Below, piece after piece: positions 22,611 through 34,428 of a stretch of 64,000 bases of DNA (within the stretch, counting starts at the first letter, position 1; the number at the start of each line of letters is the position of its first letter). The notes beneath the pieces are model-generated. The model did not search any database. It saw only the letters and a program-made list of their open reading frames with translations, and was not told where the DNA came from. The DNA is from Panicum virgatum (Eukaryota > Streptophyta > Magnoliopsida > Poales > Poaceae), in NCBI RefSeq assembly GCF_016808335.1, contig NC_053150.1, forward strand, positions 31,178,238 to 31,242,237. The letters are read 5' to 3'. The translations under genes and the position numbers were made by a program.

Positions 22611-24641
22611 ATGGCCGGACCAAGCAATGCCAACGGCGTGCCAGAAGGCACGACCTTCGTTTTCGGTTCCTGGGCTTGCACGGCTGACGGAACGGGAGGC
22701 CTTTCCAGCCACCTTGTCATGCCTAACTCACCTAAATCGAAAACCCGCTCCCAACTCACCGACGTTTGTGAGTCTGCGGATCTCGACGAGGATAGAGTTC
22801 CACCCGAACTCGACTCGGACAAACCGGGAAACATGTCAACTCAAAACCGAACTCCTGGTTTGGACGAGTTCGACATAAATTATGATTGCGAAAAGCCTCA
22901 CTTTTCCAAAACGCCCTAAGATCAAAAACTCAGAACTACTCGCCGGAGTAGTTCAAGTTTCACGATCAATTGAGGGCTGCATCAAACTTGCAGAAACCGC
23001 TCTCAGCTCATCTGCGCCACAGCAGAACCCTAAAGCACTAAACCCACCGCAGAAGAGGTCGGGCGATATGCTCTCAGGGGTCGATCAGGTAAATCTGAAG
23101 CTTGCCAACTGCATTGAGATGGCTGAAAGCACTCTGCAAAACAAAAGAGCAGAAATCGGGAGGAGAAATCTGCGGGGGAGCTGGTGAGACAAACCCCTGG
23201 CTTGTTCGGATGGGACCGTCTATCTCCAGGATACCTCAGAGCCCTTCACCGAAACCTGCTCACACTCGGACTCCGAAACCAGTCGAGTCCAAGTTCGATT
23301 AGGACTTTGATCACTTCATGAACGGTCTCGAGAACTTTGAACCATTTGACGATCTTGAAGAGAGGTCAGACAACGTCGAGCTGTTCATGGACGCTATGGC
23401 CAAACCAACCAAGCATGCCGACGCTCTTTGGGAACTGGCCAAGCTTAAAAAATGAAAAGCCAAGGCTCCAGAATAATCCAGCGACTCAGTCTATGACAAA
23501 CCCTGGTTTAAGGAGCCTGAGGGGCTAACTCCTACTCAATCATGGCTACACTGGATGAACGAGAACGCCCTCCGTGTAGAGATGGGCATACCGCTTCTCG
23601 CTCACCCAAAACATACATATTAAAAAATTGGTGGGCTAGCCAACTCCGAATCTGAGTACTCCTCCGATCCAGAGGAACAACTGGACGACCTAATCCAGTA
23701 TAGTAATCAAGTCGAGTCCAACTCAGCTAAAAACCTCAAGTCCGATTAGGACTCCCTCCCTAACTTGATTATATATGCAACGCCGCAAGGACGGATGGTG
23801 CACCTCAGGAAGGCACAAGATCCCAACGCTTCTGCCTCACAGCTAGCAGATGTGCCTTACCAACAGAGCACTCCTTTAGACCCGTCCTCAAGCAAACAAG
23901 ACCAAGAAATTCAAGACCTCTGCCGTGAAATCCTCATGGTTCGTATCGCTGAAGAACCTGAGGGCGATCCCACAGAGCGTCTCAACCTCGACGACTACAA
24001 TTCTGATGATTTCAACGAGTACCTTTCCGACAACATGGAAACTACTCTTCCTACAATCACAGAAGCCCAAGTCACTACCAAGGAGGATCTACCCGTTCCT
24101 CCCCCCTCCCCCAGCAGTGACCGTCACCGTCCAACTAGATAAGCAGCATCCAACTGAAGATCTCTATGAACGTCGTCGCCAGCTCAACCAGAAGAGGGCG
24201 TTGAGGCGTCAGCGCCTTGCTAACAGCCTATAGGAACAGCAAGGTGACAACTACGACTGCTCCAACTGCGACCTCCGCAGTGTGATCAACGTTGGGCGCG
24301 ATGCGCGCAACATCATCATCTCAAGGAGAAAGGAATGGGAAAAAGTCGAGGCATATAGCCCTTCTTCCAACTACCGCATCCCCCCAACAGCTTCTGCATC
24401 CTTCAAGAAGCACAAGCCGGCAACCATCAGTACCCATCCTCAGGGTAAACCACCCACCCAGCATCAAGCTGAATCGTCTCAGAACGGAAATAGGATCAAC
24501 AAAGTACTGCTACGCAAGTGCTTTATCCACCCAAAGAGCTCTCACATGATCTTCCAGTGTGACTCACTCCGCAAGGCCCTTGGGGCATCTCTCTTGAAGG
24601 AGACCCCACCAATAAATCCAGTCGACCTCTGCATCGACTAG
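22611..24641 (+). pseudogene. Gag remnant of element B
   Basis: Starts MAGPSNANGVPEGTTFVFGS (ATG 22611) and ends past CFIHPKSSHMIFQCDSLRKAL, the same C-x2-H-x4-H-x4-C knuckle as element A. About 70 bases present in A near 8560-8600 are missing here at about 22915, shifting the frame. Further stops occur at about 23300, 23455, 23475 and 23748. It is therefore inactive, and by a different set of lesions from element A. Confidence 0.68.
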
Positions 24642-24899
24642 CTCTACCCTAAATCTAGTCGACCCCCATATCGACTAGTACTATCTTCGAATAAGTTTTA
24701 TTCAGTTATGTAAACCATTGCTCACGTCCAACGAGCAAGGGGTAGGTCTTAAGAGTCAGAGTCTGTCACTTTACAGTTATTGTACTTTCGTCAAATCCAA
24801 ATAAAGTTGATTTCTCCTATATCGACTACTTGGCTCTCGCTCACACGACCAATAGCCCACCTCGAAAGTCTTGCTTGGCATTAGAGCAGCTATCGAGTA

Positions 24900-25760
24900 G
24901 TTTTTATGGTTCTCACTCGAGTGCTTTTCTGACATTTACGTCTTGGGCAACCCGACGGGGTTCGTACCTAACAGTTCTGTCCTAAAAGACACTCTAGTCC
25001 TCCGGTAGGACACCCTACTCGCCCTGCTTGAGTATGTCTTGGATACTCTTTCGGCACCTTCATATTGGGCAACCCGACGGGGTTAGTACCTAACAGACTT
25101 GCCCTAAGAGTTACTCCAGTCCTTGGTTAAAGGACACCTTACTCGCCTTGCTCGAGTAAGTTTTGGATATCTTTCTGACATTTACATCTTGGGCAACCCG
25201 ACGGGGTTCGTACCTAACAGTTCTGTCTTAAGGATTACTACAGTCCTCGGTTAAAGGACACCTTACTCGCCTTGCTCGAGTAAGTTTTAGATATCTTTCC
25301 GACATTTACATCTTGGGTAACTCGACGGGGTTCGTACCTAACAATTCTGTCTTAAGGATTACTCCAGTCCTCGGTTAAAGGACACCTTACTCGCCTTGCT
25401 CGAGTAAGTTTTGGATATCCCTTCGACATTTACGTCTTGGGCAACCCGACAGGGTTCATACCTAACAGTTCTGTCTTACGGATTACTCCAGTCCTTGGTT
25501 AAAGGACACCCTACTCGCTGGCTCGAGTAGGTCTTGGATACTCTTTCGGCACCTTCATTTTGGACAACCCGACGGGGTTAGTACCTAACAGACTTGCCTT
25601 AGAGCTACTCTAGTCCTCATGTAGGACACCTTACTCGCTCTGCTCGAGTAAGTTTGGGATGTTTCTAGAATATTCACATCTTGGTTAACTCGATGGAGTT
25701 CAATCCTAACAGTCCTATTCTAACAATCAATCCAGTCCATTAATAGGACATACTACTCGA
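24900..25760 (+). repeat. 124-bp tandem array in element B
   Basis: About seven units; landmark GGACACC(T/C)TACTCG near 25008, 25132, 25256, 25380, 25504 and 25624, so the spacing is 124, 124, 124, 124 and 120. The same hairpin is present in each unit. Position between gag and the antisense gene is the same as in A. Confidence 0.9.
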
Positions 25761-26520
25761 TACGATCGAGTAGTTCGGGCCATTTTTGTAAACAGCTGCA
25801 TACTATCTGGGTAACCGAACAAGGTCCATCCTAAATGGTCAACTACGAAAACCCTCAAGGAGTACAGATAAGTTCTTGATACTCTAAAATAAGTTGACAC
25901 AAGTTTCCCGCTTGCTTAGTTTACTATGAGAATCTCCATTACAGAATCTTTTTGCCTCGAGTACATGACGGGTACTACTCGCTTGCTTGAGATACAAAAA
26001 GAACCTCTGTTTTCCCTTAGTACTCTGAGTAGTTGTCGAGAGCTGCCTATCTTCTTATCTATCAAGAAACTTCTTATACCTCCTAAATACTCAACAAGAG
26101 TTTTTTCCTTGATTGGACAACAAAGTCCATATTAGCTTCATGCTAATAAAACATTTCCTTTGAAAAGGAAACCCATACTAAGCTACGACTTTGAACACCC
26201 TTATAGTGCTATTCCCACTTGGTTAATCCCGAGGGATTCAATCCTAACCGGTCAGCACCATGGTTTCAATCTAGAACCATACAAACTCAATCCTATTCGA
26301 GAATACTATGCCTCCCGAGGCACTTACGGATACAATGCATCGTATCTACTATTATAACTGAGTGGGCCCGATGCTACCTACACTCAGGACCCACGAGTAC
26401 AATTACTCGACACAACAAGGGATTCCACAATCCTACCATCAAGTACTTAACATTACACAAATATCCAACATTTGTTCAAAGTACTTCCGGCTCACACGCC
26501 AACTCAATTACAAGAAAAGC

Positions 26521-29476
26521 TTAAGGAGACTCTGCCTTGCCCAAAGTTTCTACAATCTGATCAGCCACCCCGGAAGTTTCCACCAAATACTGAAGGAACT
26601 GATCCTCGGTACAATCAGCCTTGGCTCCTCGTCCAAGAGCATCCAGACGAGTACATGGCCAATAAGATTTCATCAACCCAAGTATGTGACCCATGTACTG
26701 GCGAGTGATGGTCGAAACAAACCTCTCAAAAGCTCCGGAAACTTTGCGAAGCCTCCCTGCCAGTGTGAGCGGTTCATTTACATCCCTAACTGGGATATCC
26801 ATGGCTTCGGCTACCTCCAGGGCGGCATCTCTGACATCTCTCAGCTCCACGAGTTCTCTCTGCATCGAGTCTCGAGACTCTGACAAAGTCTTGAGTTGTT
26901 GCAGCATCGATGCTGCCTCACGGTCAGAGTCCTCCATGATCTTCTTGAGCTTCTCTATTTCATCTGTGTTTCAGTACATAAGAATCTTTAAATCCAGTAC
27001 AAAGCTTTTCTAAATCTCTAAAGATTTGGCACAAGCTGTGTACTCGATAGAAAGAAAATCTTATAAACACTAAGCAGATCTACTAGTCGAGTGCATATCA
27101 AATGCTGAAGACTAACCTTTCTTAGATTGGGAAAGCTTTTTCAGCTTCCCTTCAAGAGCAGTCTTCTCAATTGAGAGCATTTTAACCTTCTCCTTGAGAG
27201 CATTTAGCTCTGTCTCATCTGGCGTCTGGACACCCTTTCGTCCCAGTGCCTCCTGCAAAACAAAAAGATCAGTATACTACTCGATCTATTGTAAAAGTAC
27301 TCAAAGCATTCGATTACTTACCTCCAGCAGCTTAAAAGCATGCTCCACCTTCTCTCGCGACAAGTCACTTTCCGATGTGACTTGGGAAGTACTCGCCACA
27401 ATAACAGCCTTCTTGGGCACTTCTTCAATCCTTCCTATAGTATTCCCCATGTTTTGGGAATCTAAAGGAAGAACATGCTACTTAATTACATTAAGAGCAA
27501 ACAAAAGGATACCTTTCTACAAGGCACTACAAGCTTACCTGCAGGGGTCTCCGTAGGCTGTTTATCATCGCCTCCCTCAGGAAGCTTCTCGCCTTCTCCT
27601 TCTCCTGGAAGCTTGATGCTTCCACCACCCTTCGGGATCTCCTCATTGGCCCTCTTAGGATCGAGCAATGGAGAATCTAGAAGCATACTATTGGCCATCA
27701 CCTCTGCATCATGAGTACTCATCTCAGGAGTACTCGGGGGCTTCTCCAGCCCCGGCTGAGAAGCCGAGTGGCTCTCAGCTCCCACGTCCTCTCCTAGGAC
27801 CGCATCTCTGCAAAGACAAAGTAGTTGCAAACTACTAGATTCAAAACAGACCCTACACATACAAGTTCTAAAGAACTTACGCAGGAGCTCATATTAGGGT
27901 AAACCCCTTGATGCCAATTTGCGGGCAGGCTTTGCGATCACGGCCAGCTTACCCGCATCGACGGTCTTATTTACATCAGAACTACTCACTGAATGAGTAG
28001 CCCCGATCCCACAAGACGGGTCCACCGTGGTGGAGGGGACTGTCTGTTCCACCGCAGCATCATCCCCAGATGCTGAGGTCCGTGGCGCCTTAGCCGCCGG
28101 ACTTAGAAAACCAAAAACACAAATCAAAACTTGCAAATCGACAACTAGAAAGTACTTGATTGCAAAATAACTAGCTACTTACCTATCGCTAGTAGTATGG
28201 GAGGAGCTGCTACGCTTCCTCGCCGCTGACCGAGTACTCCTTGGGCGCTCAGTCTGGGCATCAGCACTTGGAGTGGGGCTGTGCTACCCATCACTAATTT
28301 CCCCAGACGCTGCCTCATCTGCACAACCAAGTCTGGATATCAGTACTGTTTATATGTAATCTCATATGAGCATACTAAGATTTGATTACCAGATCGAGGA
28401 AATTAGAATAACAAAAGGGCGAACAAATGCCTAGTAGCGAAGGACTACTCTAAAAGCGATCCACGTCCTCCTACAGAAAGCAAATCCTATCAGATTTACA
28501 TTATGGTAAAGTACTCGATTTCTGCGAATCGACTACTCTTATCAAGTACCTGCTTCGGCGGATTCGTAGCAGAAAAAGTACCAGGAACAACTGGGATTCT
28601 ATTTACATTCTTCAGAAGTCGTTGTACCCTTTTAAAAACTACATCATTCAAGATCTCTTCCTTCGAGTATCTTGACGGGTCAGTTGTTTCCTGATACTGG
28701 AACCCAAGCGATTCCCGAGCCTGCAATTGCTGGATCCTTCTCTTCATCCAGTCAAATACGATCGCCTCTCCAGTTAACAAGTTTTGTCTCAAGATGGCAA
28801 TCCGATCGAGTAGTTCAGAGATCTGATTCTCGTTGACTGTTTTTTTATTCCACTCGAGCCATTGGATTGGAGGGCCGGGAGTAATGGATGGAAAACTTCT
28901 CGACTGGTTCTCGACATAGAACCACTTGGGCTTCCATTCGATCACTTTATTACTAAGGTCATAAGGGATATACACTCTATCCTTTCTTTGCCTAAGTTGG
29001 AGACTCACGCCCCCTACTACATCTAAGACGAATCTGTTGGGCTGTGGTTTCAAATGAAAAAGCAAGCGAAAGAGTTCGAAATGGGGCTCGATGCCCAGAA
29101 AAGCTTCGCATAAATGCACGAAGATGGAAATGTGAACAAAGGAATTTGAGGTCAGATGATGCAATTGGATCCTGTAATAGAGAAGGAGTCCAGAAAAGAA
29201 AGAAGAGCATGGAAACCCCAATCCTCGTTCCAAGTATGAGGTAAAAGCAATGATTTCCCCTGTATTCTCATACGGATGATCTTTCCCCAAGGCAGGATGC
29301 CATTGGATAATAGATCTGGGAACTAACAGACCGTGCGACACTAGAGAATCTAAGTCAGATTGAGAATACTTACTTGTGTTCCAACCCTCATCACGAGTTG
29401 GCTCTGCAGCCACACCCTTTCCCTTGGTCGTTTTCTTGGGGGCCATCCAGAAATCTACGGATCGCTTCATGCGCAT
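26521..29476 (-). pseudogene. Intron-bearing antisense gene, element B copy
   Basis: Exons I can place (minus strand): 29476-28550, one short exon starting 28470, 28318-28183, 28101-27881, 27807-27539, 27461-27322, 27252-27117 and 26963-26521. Splice sites are strong (for example TTTTGTTTTGCAG and CTGGAGGTAAGT). Joins that I checked keep frame: LLE to EALGRK, TPA-D-SQNMG, KK-D-EIEKLKK. Exon 1 is intact over 309 codons and holds the PF04195-like domain. The last three exons form a heptad-rich coiled coil (LNALKEKVKMLSIEKTALEGK; MLQQLKTLSESRDSMQRELV) and end VETLGKAESP. Stops in the short exon, the 28318 exon and near the end of the 28101 exon break this copy. A TATA box lies at 29635-29629. 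Confidence 0.75.
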
Positions 29477-29628
29477 ACACTGGCGGAAACCCTAGGGCGA
29501 TAGTGGGGAGCAAAGGGAAACAAGAACTTTGGATCTGGGAGCTCGAGAGTGAAAAGACAGATCTGAAGCAGTAAAAACAAGTGGCGGCTGGTGGGGTAAA
29601 ACCTAAGTTACCGCTTCATTTTATAATG

Positions 29629-29635
29629 GCGGTGG
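29629..29635 (-). promoter_or_regulatory. TATA box of the antisense gene, element B
   Basis: Minus strand CATTATAAAATGAAGCGG, about 155 bp upstream of the ATG at 29476 and conserved with element A. Confidence 0.55.
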
Positions 29636-29931
29636 CAACATAGTAAAAACACCCAACAGGCCAAAAGTCCGTTGCAAATCGCAGAAAAAACAGGATTTAA
29701 AAGCGACATTCCTTTTTCTGAGATTACATTCTGGAAAAGAAAACACTCACATCCCTAGTCGACTACTTGATACTCTTTTTCTTAACTGGGATTACATTCC
29801 AAAACAAGGATAAGTACTCGACACAGTACAACTACTCGACATTACAACTCGAGTATCTTTTCCTAACTAAACTTTACAAATGACTTGGGTCTGTGCGCGC
29901 ACTTCTTGGCTTCCGGAGAAGCATGCTGCAG

Positions 29932-30195
29932 CTAGATCGCCCCGAGGCCGTGACAAAGTACAAACTTGTTATTCCCATTTCGGGAATAAAGATATTTGTA
30001 TTCAGGGAGATAAGCTACAAGAGTATGGAGGCAGATTACAGTAATCACCTCGCAAGTCCTCTTGTAGCATCTTGCAGAGAAATTTCTCTTTCTCCCTGAA
30101 CACTTTGTGACAAGATCAAGCTTCCCCGCCAGAGATGTCAGTTCTTGGGCACCCATAAACAGGCAACCCCAATGATGTGACACAACAAGACCCAA
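29932..30195 (-). CDS. Small conserved antisense frame (87 aa), element B
   Basis: Same length as the frame at 15394-15657 and clearly related (WGCLFMGAQELTSLAGK, CYKRTCEVITVICLHTL, NGNNKFVLCHGLG). It lies downstream of TATAAAA at 30444-30438. An overlapping frame (30116-30328) contains SMLDIMSLHHPMR, also shared with A. No family recognised. Confidence 0.35.
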   Translation of the reverse strand: MGLVVSHHWGCLFMGAQELTSLAGKLDLVTKCSGRKRNFSARCYKRTCEVITVICLHTLVAYLPEYKYLYSRNGNNKFVLCHGLGAI

Positions 30196-30437
30196 CCCAG
30201 CGACCCCAAATCTGCCTCATTGGATGATGCAAGGACATGATGTCCAGCATGGATCTGATGAGAGCTCTGGGGATGCAGGAGGAGGCAGCAGAGACTTCTC
30301 TTGTCACTCGCAAGTTCTCTTCTAGCATCTTTTGTTGGAGGAAACTACGTAAAATTCAAGAGGACGAGAGCAAGAACACCAAGGAAAAGCCATGGTCGCT
30401 ATACTTTGGTGCTTTTAGCAAAAGCCTCTCCCCTGCC

Positions 30438-30444
30438 TTTTATA
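30438..30444 (-). promoter_or_regulatory. Second antisense TATA box, element B
   Basis: Minus strand GGCTATAAAAGGCAGGGG, matching element A at 15906-15900. Confidence 0.5.
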
Positions 30445-31159
30445 GCCACAAGGAGACTTGCTGAAGGAGAACCCGTGAATCAACAGTGCACGTTTCATGG
30501 ACGCATTCATGGCAGCATTCACGGATGCAGCCAAAGTTGTAATAACGCAGATTCTCCAAATAGTAACGTCTCATGTGACCACTGAATAAAGAGCCGTACA
30601 TCTCGAGTTTTATTCCTAAAATTATTTCGGGTGCAATCAGTGTGGCAGATCCAATTGTATCATTTTTCTGGGATTTTACCTGAAAAAGTGGTTTTTTCGG
30701 ATTCCGGACCAGATGAATCCTGCAAATAATCTGAAGGATAAAATCTGATACCACGACTTAAATCCTTAATTCCAAATCTACGCTCGGGGGCTACTCGCAG
30801 CAAAAGGGATTTTGATTTAAGGCTCGGGGGTTGCTAGATATAGGCATCAGAGATTTATTTTTCAATTTTTTTGGAAAATAGTCTGAAGTGACCCTCAGCC
30901 TGATTCTACGATTCAACCTAAAGCTCGGGGGCTACTCCATATGGAGCGCGAGTCCTTCGTGCACCATATACGATCAAGATTTCAGGGCTTGAGCACCACA
31001 CAGCCTCGAAGCAAATGGAAGTACTTGAAGGACTACTCGACGTATCTGAAGGAAGGACCAAAAGCAACCAGAAGGATATTATGACTATTTGAAGTACTCG
31101 AAGATGCCTAGCTAGGTACTCGATGCCTGCAGGACTCAGCTACGAAGAGCTCGGGGGCT

Positions 31160-31575
31160 TGTCAGACCCACGACAGCGGGACTGCTTATAGACACAAAAT
31201 ATTCTAGAGTAAGAGATAGCTCGTGGATGTACCTTACCTCTTTTGTAACTACCCGAATAGGCATAGAACTAGCTGCAGTACAATGGAAACTATCCGATTA
31301 TGTTGTAGAAGGACTCCAACTATTCTCGGCCAGGACTTTCCATGTAACCCTGTCTCCCCAGATATATAAGGGCGGGCAGGGACCCCCTCCAAACAATCAT
31401 CAACACCTAAGGCAATACAAACCACACAGGACGTAGGGTATTATGCAAACTCGCGGCCCGAACCTATCTAAATCTTTGTGTTCCTTGTACCATCGAGTTC
31501 TAGAGCAGTTGATCCCTACCTACAAACCCTACTGCTAAGAGTATCCCTGAGCAGGCTTGGCGGTAAACACTGACA
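31160..31575 (+). repeat. Right LTR of element B
   Basis: TGTCAGACCC...AACACTGACA, preceded by GAGCTCGGGGGCT. Confidence 0.9.
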
Positions 31576-31580
31576 CCATG

Positions 31581-32028
31581 TCGTGAAAACTTCCTTGTTG
31601 GAATAGAACCACGTCTTGGCTTTCCCGAGCAGTGAGAACGGGAACAGGCAAAGACAGACGTCATCCAGAGTAGCTCCTCTGGGGTTGATGGTGTTACTCA
31701 CCTACAAAAAGTTCTGGAGATGGGCATTGGCATCCTCGGATGCCTTTCCGTAGAACGGGCTTGCTTGGACCATGTTCACGAGTCCAGTCTTCAGCTCAAA
31801 GCCGTCATTGCCGGCTTGGTTGATGTTCAATCTAGTAGGGATGTGGCTACTGGACGGGGCAGAAAACTGACAGAGTTTCTTCTGAGCCATGGATGAGGAT
31901 GCTGAAGTGGAGGGTGAACTAAAGGGCCAAGTGAGTCTTTTCTGAGGTGGGACGACGCGGCATCTCAAGTTTCTCCCAATTCTTTCTGGATTTGGGTGGA
32001 TGTTACTTGGTAGGTAGAAACCGGTCAT
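31581..32028 (-). pseudogene. Gag N-terminal part of the minus-strand element
   Basis: Reads from an ATG at 32028 through a Ser/Pro-rich leader into the capsid-like Retrotrans_gag domain (FYGKASEDANAHLQNFL, then FPFSLLGKAKTWFYSN). One in-frame TAG lies at 31702-31704. At 31581 the frame is cut by element B and continues without loss at 22149, as both sides carry the CCATG duplicate. Typical Athila gag runs on into protease and pol in one frame; here only gag and protease follow. Confidence 0.8.
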
Positions 32029-32142
32029 GCACTACTCTGCATCGATCAAAAGATAGAGAGAGCAATGGTAAGACCGCTAGGGTTAGCGGCGACAAACTAG
32101 TAGAGTTTATCAAACTATCTACGATATCTTTAGCCAATTGCT

Positions 32143-32160
32143 TCCCCGGCAATGGCGCCA
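32143..32160 (-). promoter_or_regulatory. Primer binding site, tRNA-Asp type
   Basis: Minus strand reads TGGCGCCATTGCCGGGGA, matching the plant tRNA-Asp 3' end except at one base. It lies 8 bp inside the 5' LTR, the usual place, and fixes the element's orientation. Confidence 0.85.
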
Positions 32161-32168
32161 TAAATGCT

Positions 32169-33889
32169 TGTTGGCGTTTCTTATGCCCAATAGACTAGAT
32201 ATTCTGCAAGCGCACAGAATCACCACTATAGCACTTCAGCTGTAGCACTTCACCTTAGAGTGTTTCAGGGTATCGTATTTTTCCTCAGGGAAGCACTATG
32301 GTAAAGAGTATCATAAATCGAATGATAACCGTACTAGCTTAATCGACCGACTAACTAGACAGGGGTAAGCCAGATTGGTAAGTGAGATAAATGGCCATGC
32401 AATGACCGAGTAACACATGGAGAATCTAATCCTTAGAGAGGTAGCAGCTGGGAGGACAACGAGCGAGATAAGACTACTGATACACTTCTGAACTATCGAG
32501 CTAGCCTCTATAGATCAGACTAAACACCTAACTAGTTATCGGGAAAGAAGAGCTTACATCGACGGCTGGAAGTGGAAGGACTTCAGAAAGGGATGAGAGG
32601 GGTGTCCAACGGCAACCTGCACTACTGCTATGAAAGTACCCGAACGTGGTGGACTACAAAGGACGGATCGGGCTGTCACCACCTACCGACTACCACAATG
32701 GTTCCGTGGGGTGGAACACACTTTCTTGCTAACACTAAGGTCAGACACAACGTCTGCACTTGGTGTTAGGATTTCTCTCGAGGCCTTCGAGAGAAATCCC
32801 CCTCAACTAAGAGCACTAACTTGAGACACTCTAATTCGGGCGAGAAAACCCGTAAGATAAGTTCCCGATCACTAAGAAAGATAACTTAGCCTAAGATAAA
32901 GGATAACTTCCGTGCTCAAACTGAACACTCAGACTCGAGTAAATAAATGACAGTGGAAAGTAAAGCTGACTCAGAAAAGTAAAGAAGATAACTTATATTA
33001 ATAATATCAAAAGAAAGATACAAGAGCTATACCAGACTTCCGATGACTCCGGAATCCCGAGCAAGCTCGACTCGACTCTAACTCCCAAGCTACTAACCTA
33101 CTCTAGAAAGTACAAGTGAAGAGAGAAGAGCTCCAATGGTGTGTGTTGAAGTGTTGGATGGTGCTTCTATTTATAGCCCTTCCAAGGTCGGTAACTGGTA
33201 GTTATTCCCCGTAGCGTCAGTTGCAAGCAGGTAAAGTCGGTGTGCTTGTCTTCCACATGAAGCCGGGACATGAGACACTACAAAGTGGGGCCGGCCGGCC
33301 TCACCTAGGCCGGCTGGCCTGGGATCTCGGCCATCTGGCCACCGCCTTTGCATGGACGCTCTGGATTGCTTCAGGAGGTCGGTAGTCGTTGCGTTGCCTG
33401 AACGCTTGAGGTTGTAGGCCGGCCGGCCTAGGGGAGGCCGGCCGTCCTCCTTCTGGCCCATCTCGGCCCTCTGTTGCGCTGACATTCCCTCTGCATTTTG
33501 GTGACTTGCCTCGGTGATGGATCACGGCCCTGAACCTCAGTTGGTACTGAGTTGTGGCCCTTTTGTTCCTTGTGCAAGCCTTTCGATCCATCCAATCAAA
33601 CCAAGGCCTAACCCTTGACTCAGGGCATCATGAGCGTGTCACATTGCCTCTGGTTCGAAGCCGGGACCAAGTTCTTGGAGGTGCCAGGCCGGCCGGCCCA
33701 GGAGAGGATGCCCGGCCTGGGATTTTCCCCATTTCTGTCCATTTTTGGTACACCTGCTCCTTTAATCAAAACTCATCCAAAACTTGTGGAACTCGTTAGA
33801 AATAAATAAAATATGAATGGAACATAGTGTAAAGCTCATGTTATTCCCGAGAAGTTGACGGCTAGAATATGAATTTATGGCCGTCAACA
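32169..33889 (-). repeat. LTR (5' by function) of the minus-strand Athila-like element
   Basis: 1721 bp. It carries three GGCCGGCCGGCC box pairs (33289/33308, 33417/33436, and 33687 with a degenerate partner) and TATAAAT (complement of 33169-33175). This is the promoter-bearing LTR for the minus-strand transcript. Confidence 0.88.
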
Positions 33890-33894
33890 CCGAT

Positions 33895-34357
33895 CCAAGA
33901 GGAGTTCGAGTACAATTAGGATTTTTGTAGATCTAGATCTATAAAAAAGATTCCTTGCGGGATAAATCTATCCCACCCTATAAATATAAAGGGTTATGAC
34001 CGATTGGTTTATCATCCAATCGATCAAAACATAATACAATTATTACTTTTTATTGTCTTTACCGTTTTCTCCAAACCCTAGCTTTTCCAACCTTCTTCTA
34101 TTGTTCTTCTTGCGTCTCCATGACTTCTGAAGGCGTTCTAGGTGACCTGCCGACCCTAGAGCAACCCTGCGTGTGCTTGCCCTGACGGGGTCCCTCCCGT
34201 GCGAGCGTTCGTCGATCATCGCCGATCTTCCCCGGCGACCGGTCTGACCGGCCCCCTTGACCGGTCTGACCGCCCTGGGTAGGAGAGCAGCATCGAGCTT
34301 CTCCTCGCTCCGTGCGTTCAAGCGCGATCGTGTGTTGGTCCTGATTGTACGCCAACA
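33895..34357 (+). repeat. Left LTR of outermost element, 3' piece
   Basis: Resumes the LTR after the minus-strand element; 33890-33894 (CCGAT) is the duplicated target. It matches 37335-37742 closely and then the 48068-48099 fragment, ending GTACGCCAACA. The following bases (34358-34380, TTTTGGTGACTCAGCTGGGGA region) lie where a primer binding site belongs; I could not assign the tRNA. Confidence 0.8.
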
Positions 34358-34428
34358 TGTTTTGGTGACTCAGCTGGGGAAGAGCATACGGCGCAAAGAG
34401 AGAAATCGAAGAGAAGCGTCAGTGGCTC

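Larger units (their letters stand above)
22150..31575 (+). mobile_element. Element B: second copy of the Tat-like element with antisense gene
   Basis: 9426 bp between perfect CCATG duplicates (22145-22149, 31576-31580). LTRs 22150-22564 and 31160-31575 both keep TG...CA ends and differ at about 29 sites (about 7%, hand count). Layout equals element A. It splits the capsid part of the minus-strand element's gag. A and B have different TSDs and sit at distant sites, so they are independent insertions. Confidence 0.92.
5254..33889 (-). mobile_element. Pol-less Athila-like gypsy element, minus strand
   Basis: Bounded by TGTTG/CAACA termini and the duplicated target CCGGT (5249-5253) / CCGAT (33890-33894). 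Direction is set by a primer binding site complementary to plant tRNA-Asp (32160-32143) beside the right LTR and a polypurine tract (6947-6936) beside the left LTR, so the element reads right to left. Internal content in reading order is gag, CCHC knuckle, aspartic protease, a GGCCGGCC/TATA promoter-like region and an Athila-type extra ORF. I find no reverse transcriptase, RNase H or integrase. Elements A and B interrupt it at 7793 and 22150. LTR divergence is about 6% in the stretch I compared, plus an 18-base insertion in the right LTR. Confidence 0.88.

Noticed and set aside
7793..31575. A and B as the two ends of one larger element
   Set aside because: Each has its own pair of LTRs and its own perfect TSD (AGTAC and CCATG).
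5254..33889. Plus-strand orientation for the 5254-33889 element
   Set aside because: Primer site, polypurine tract, gag and protease are all on the minus strand.
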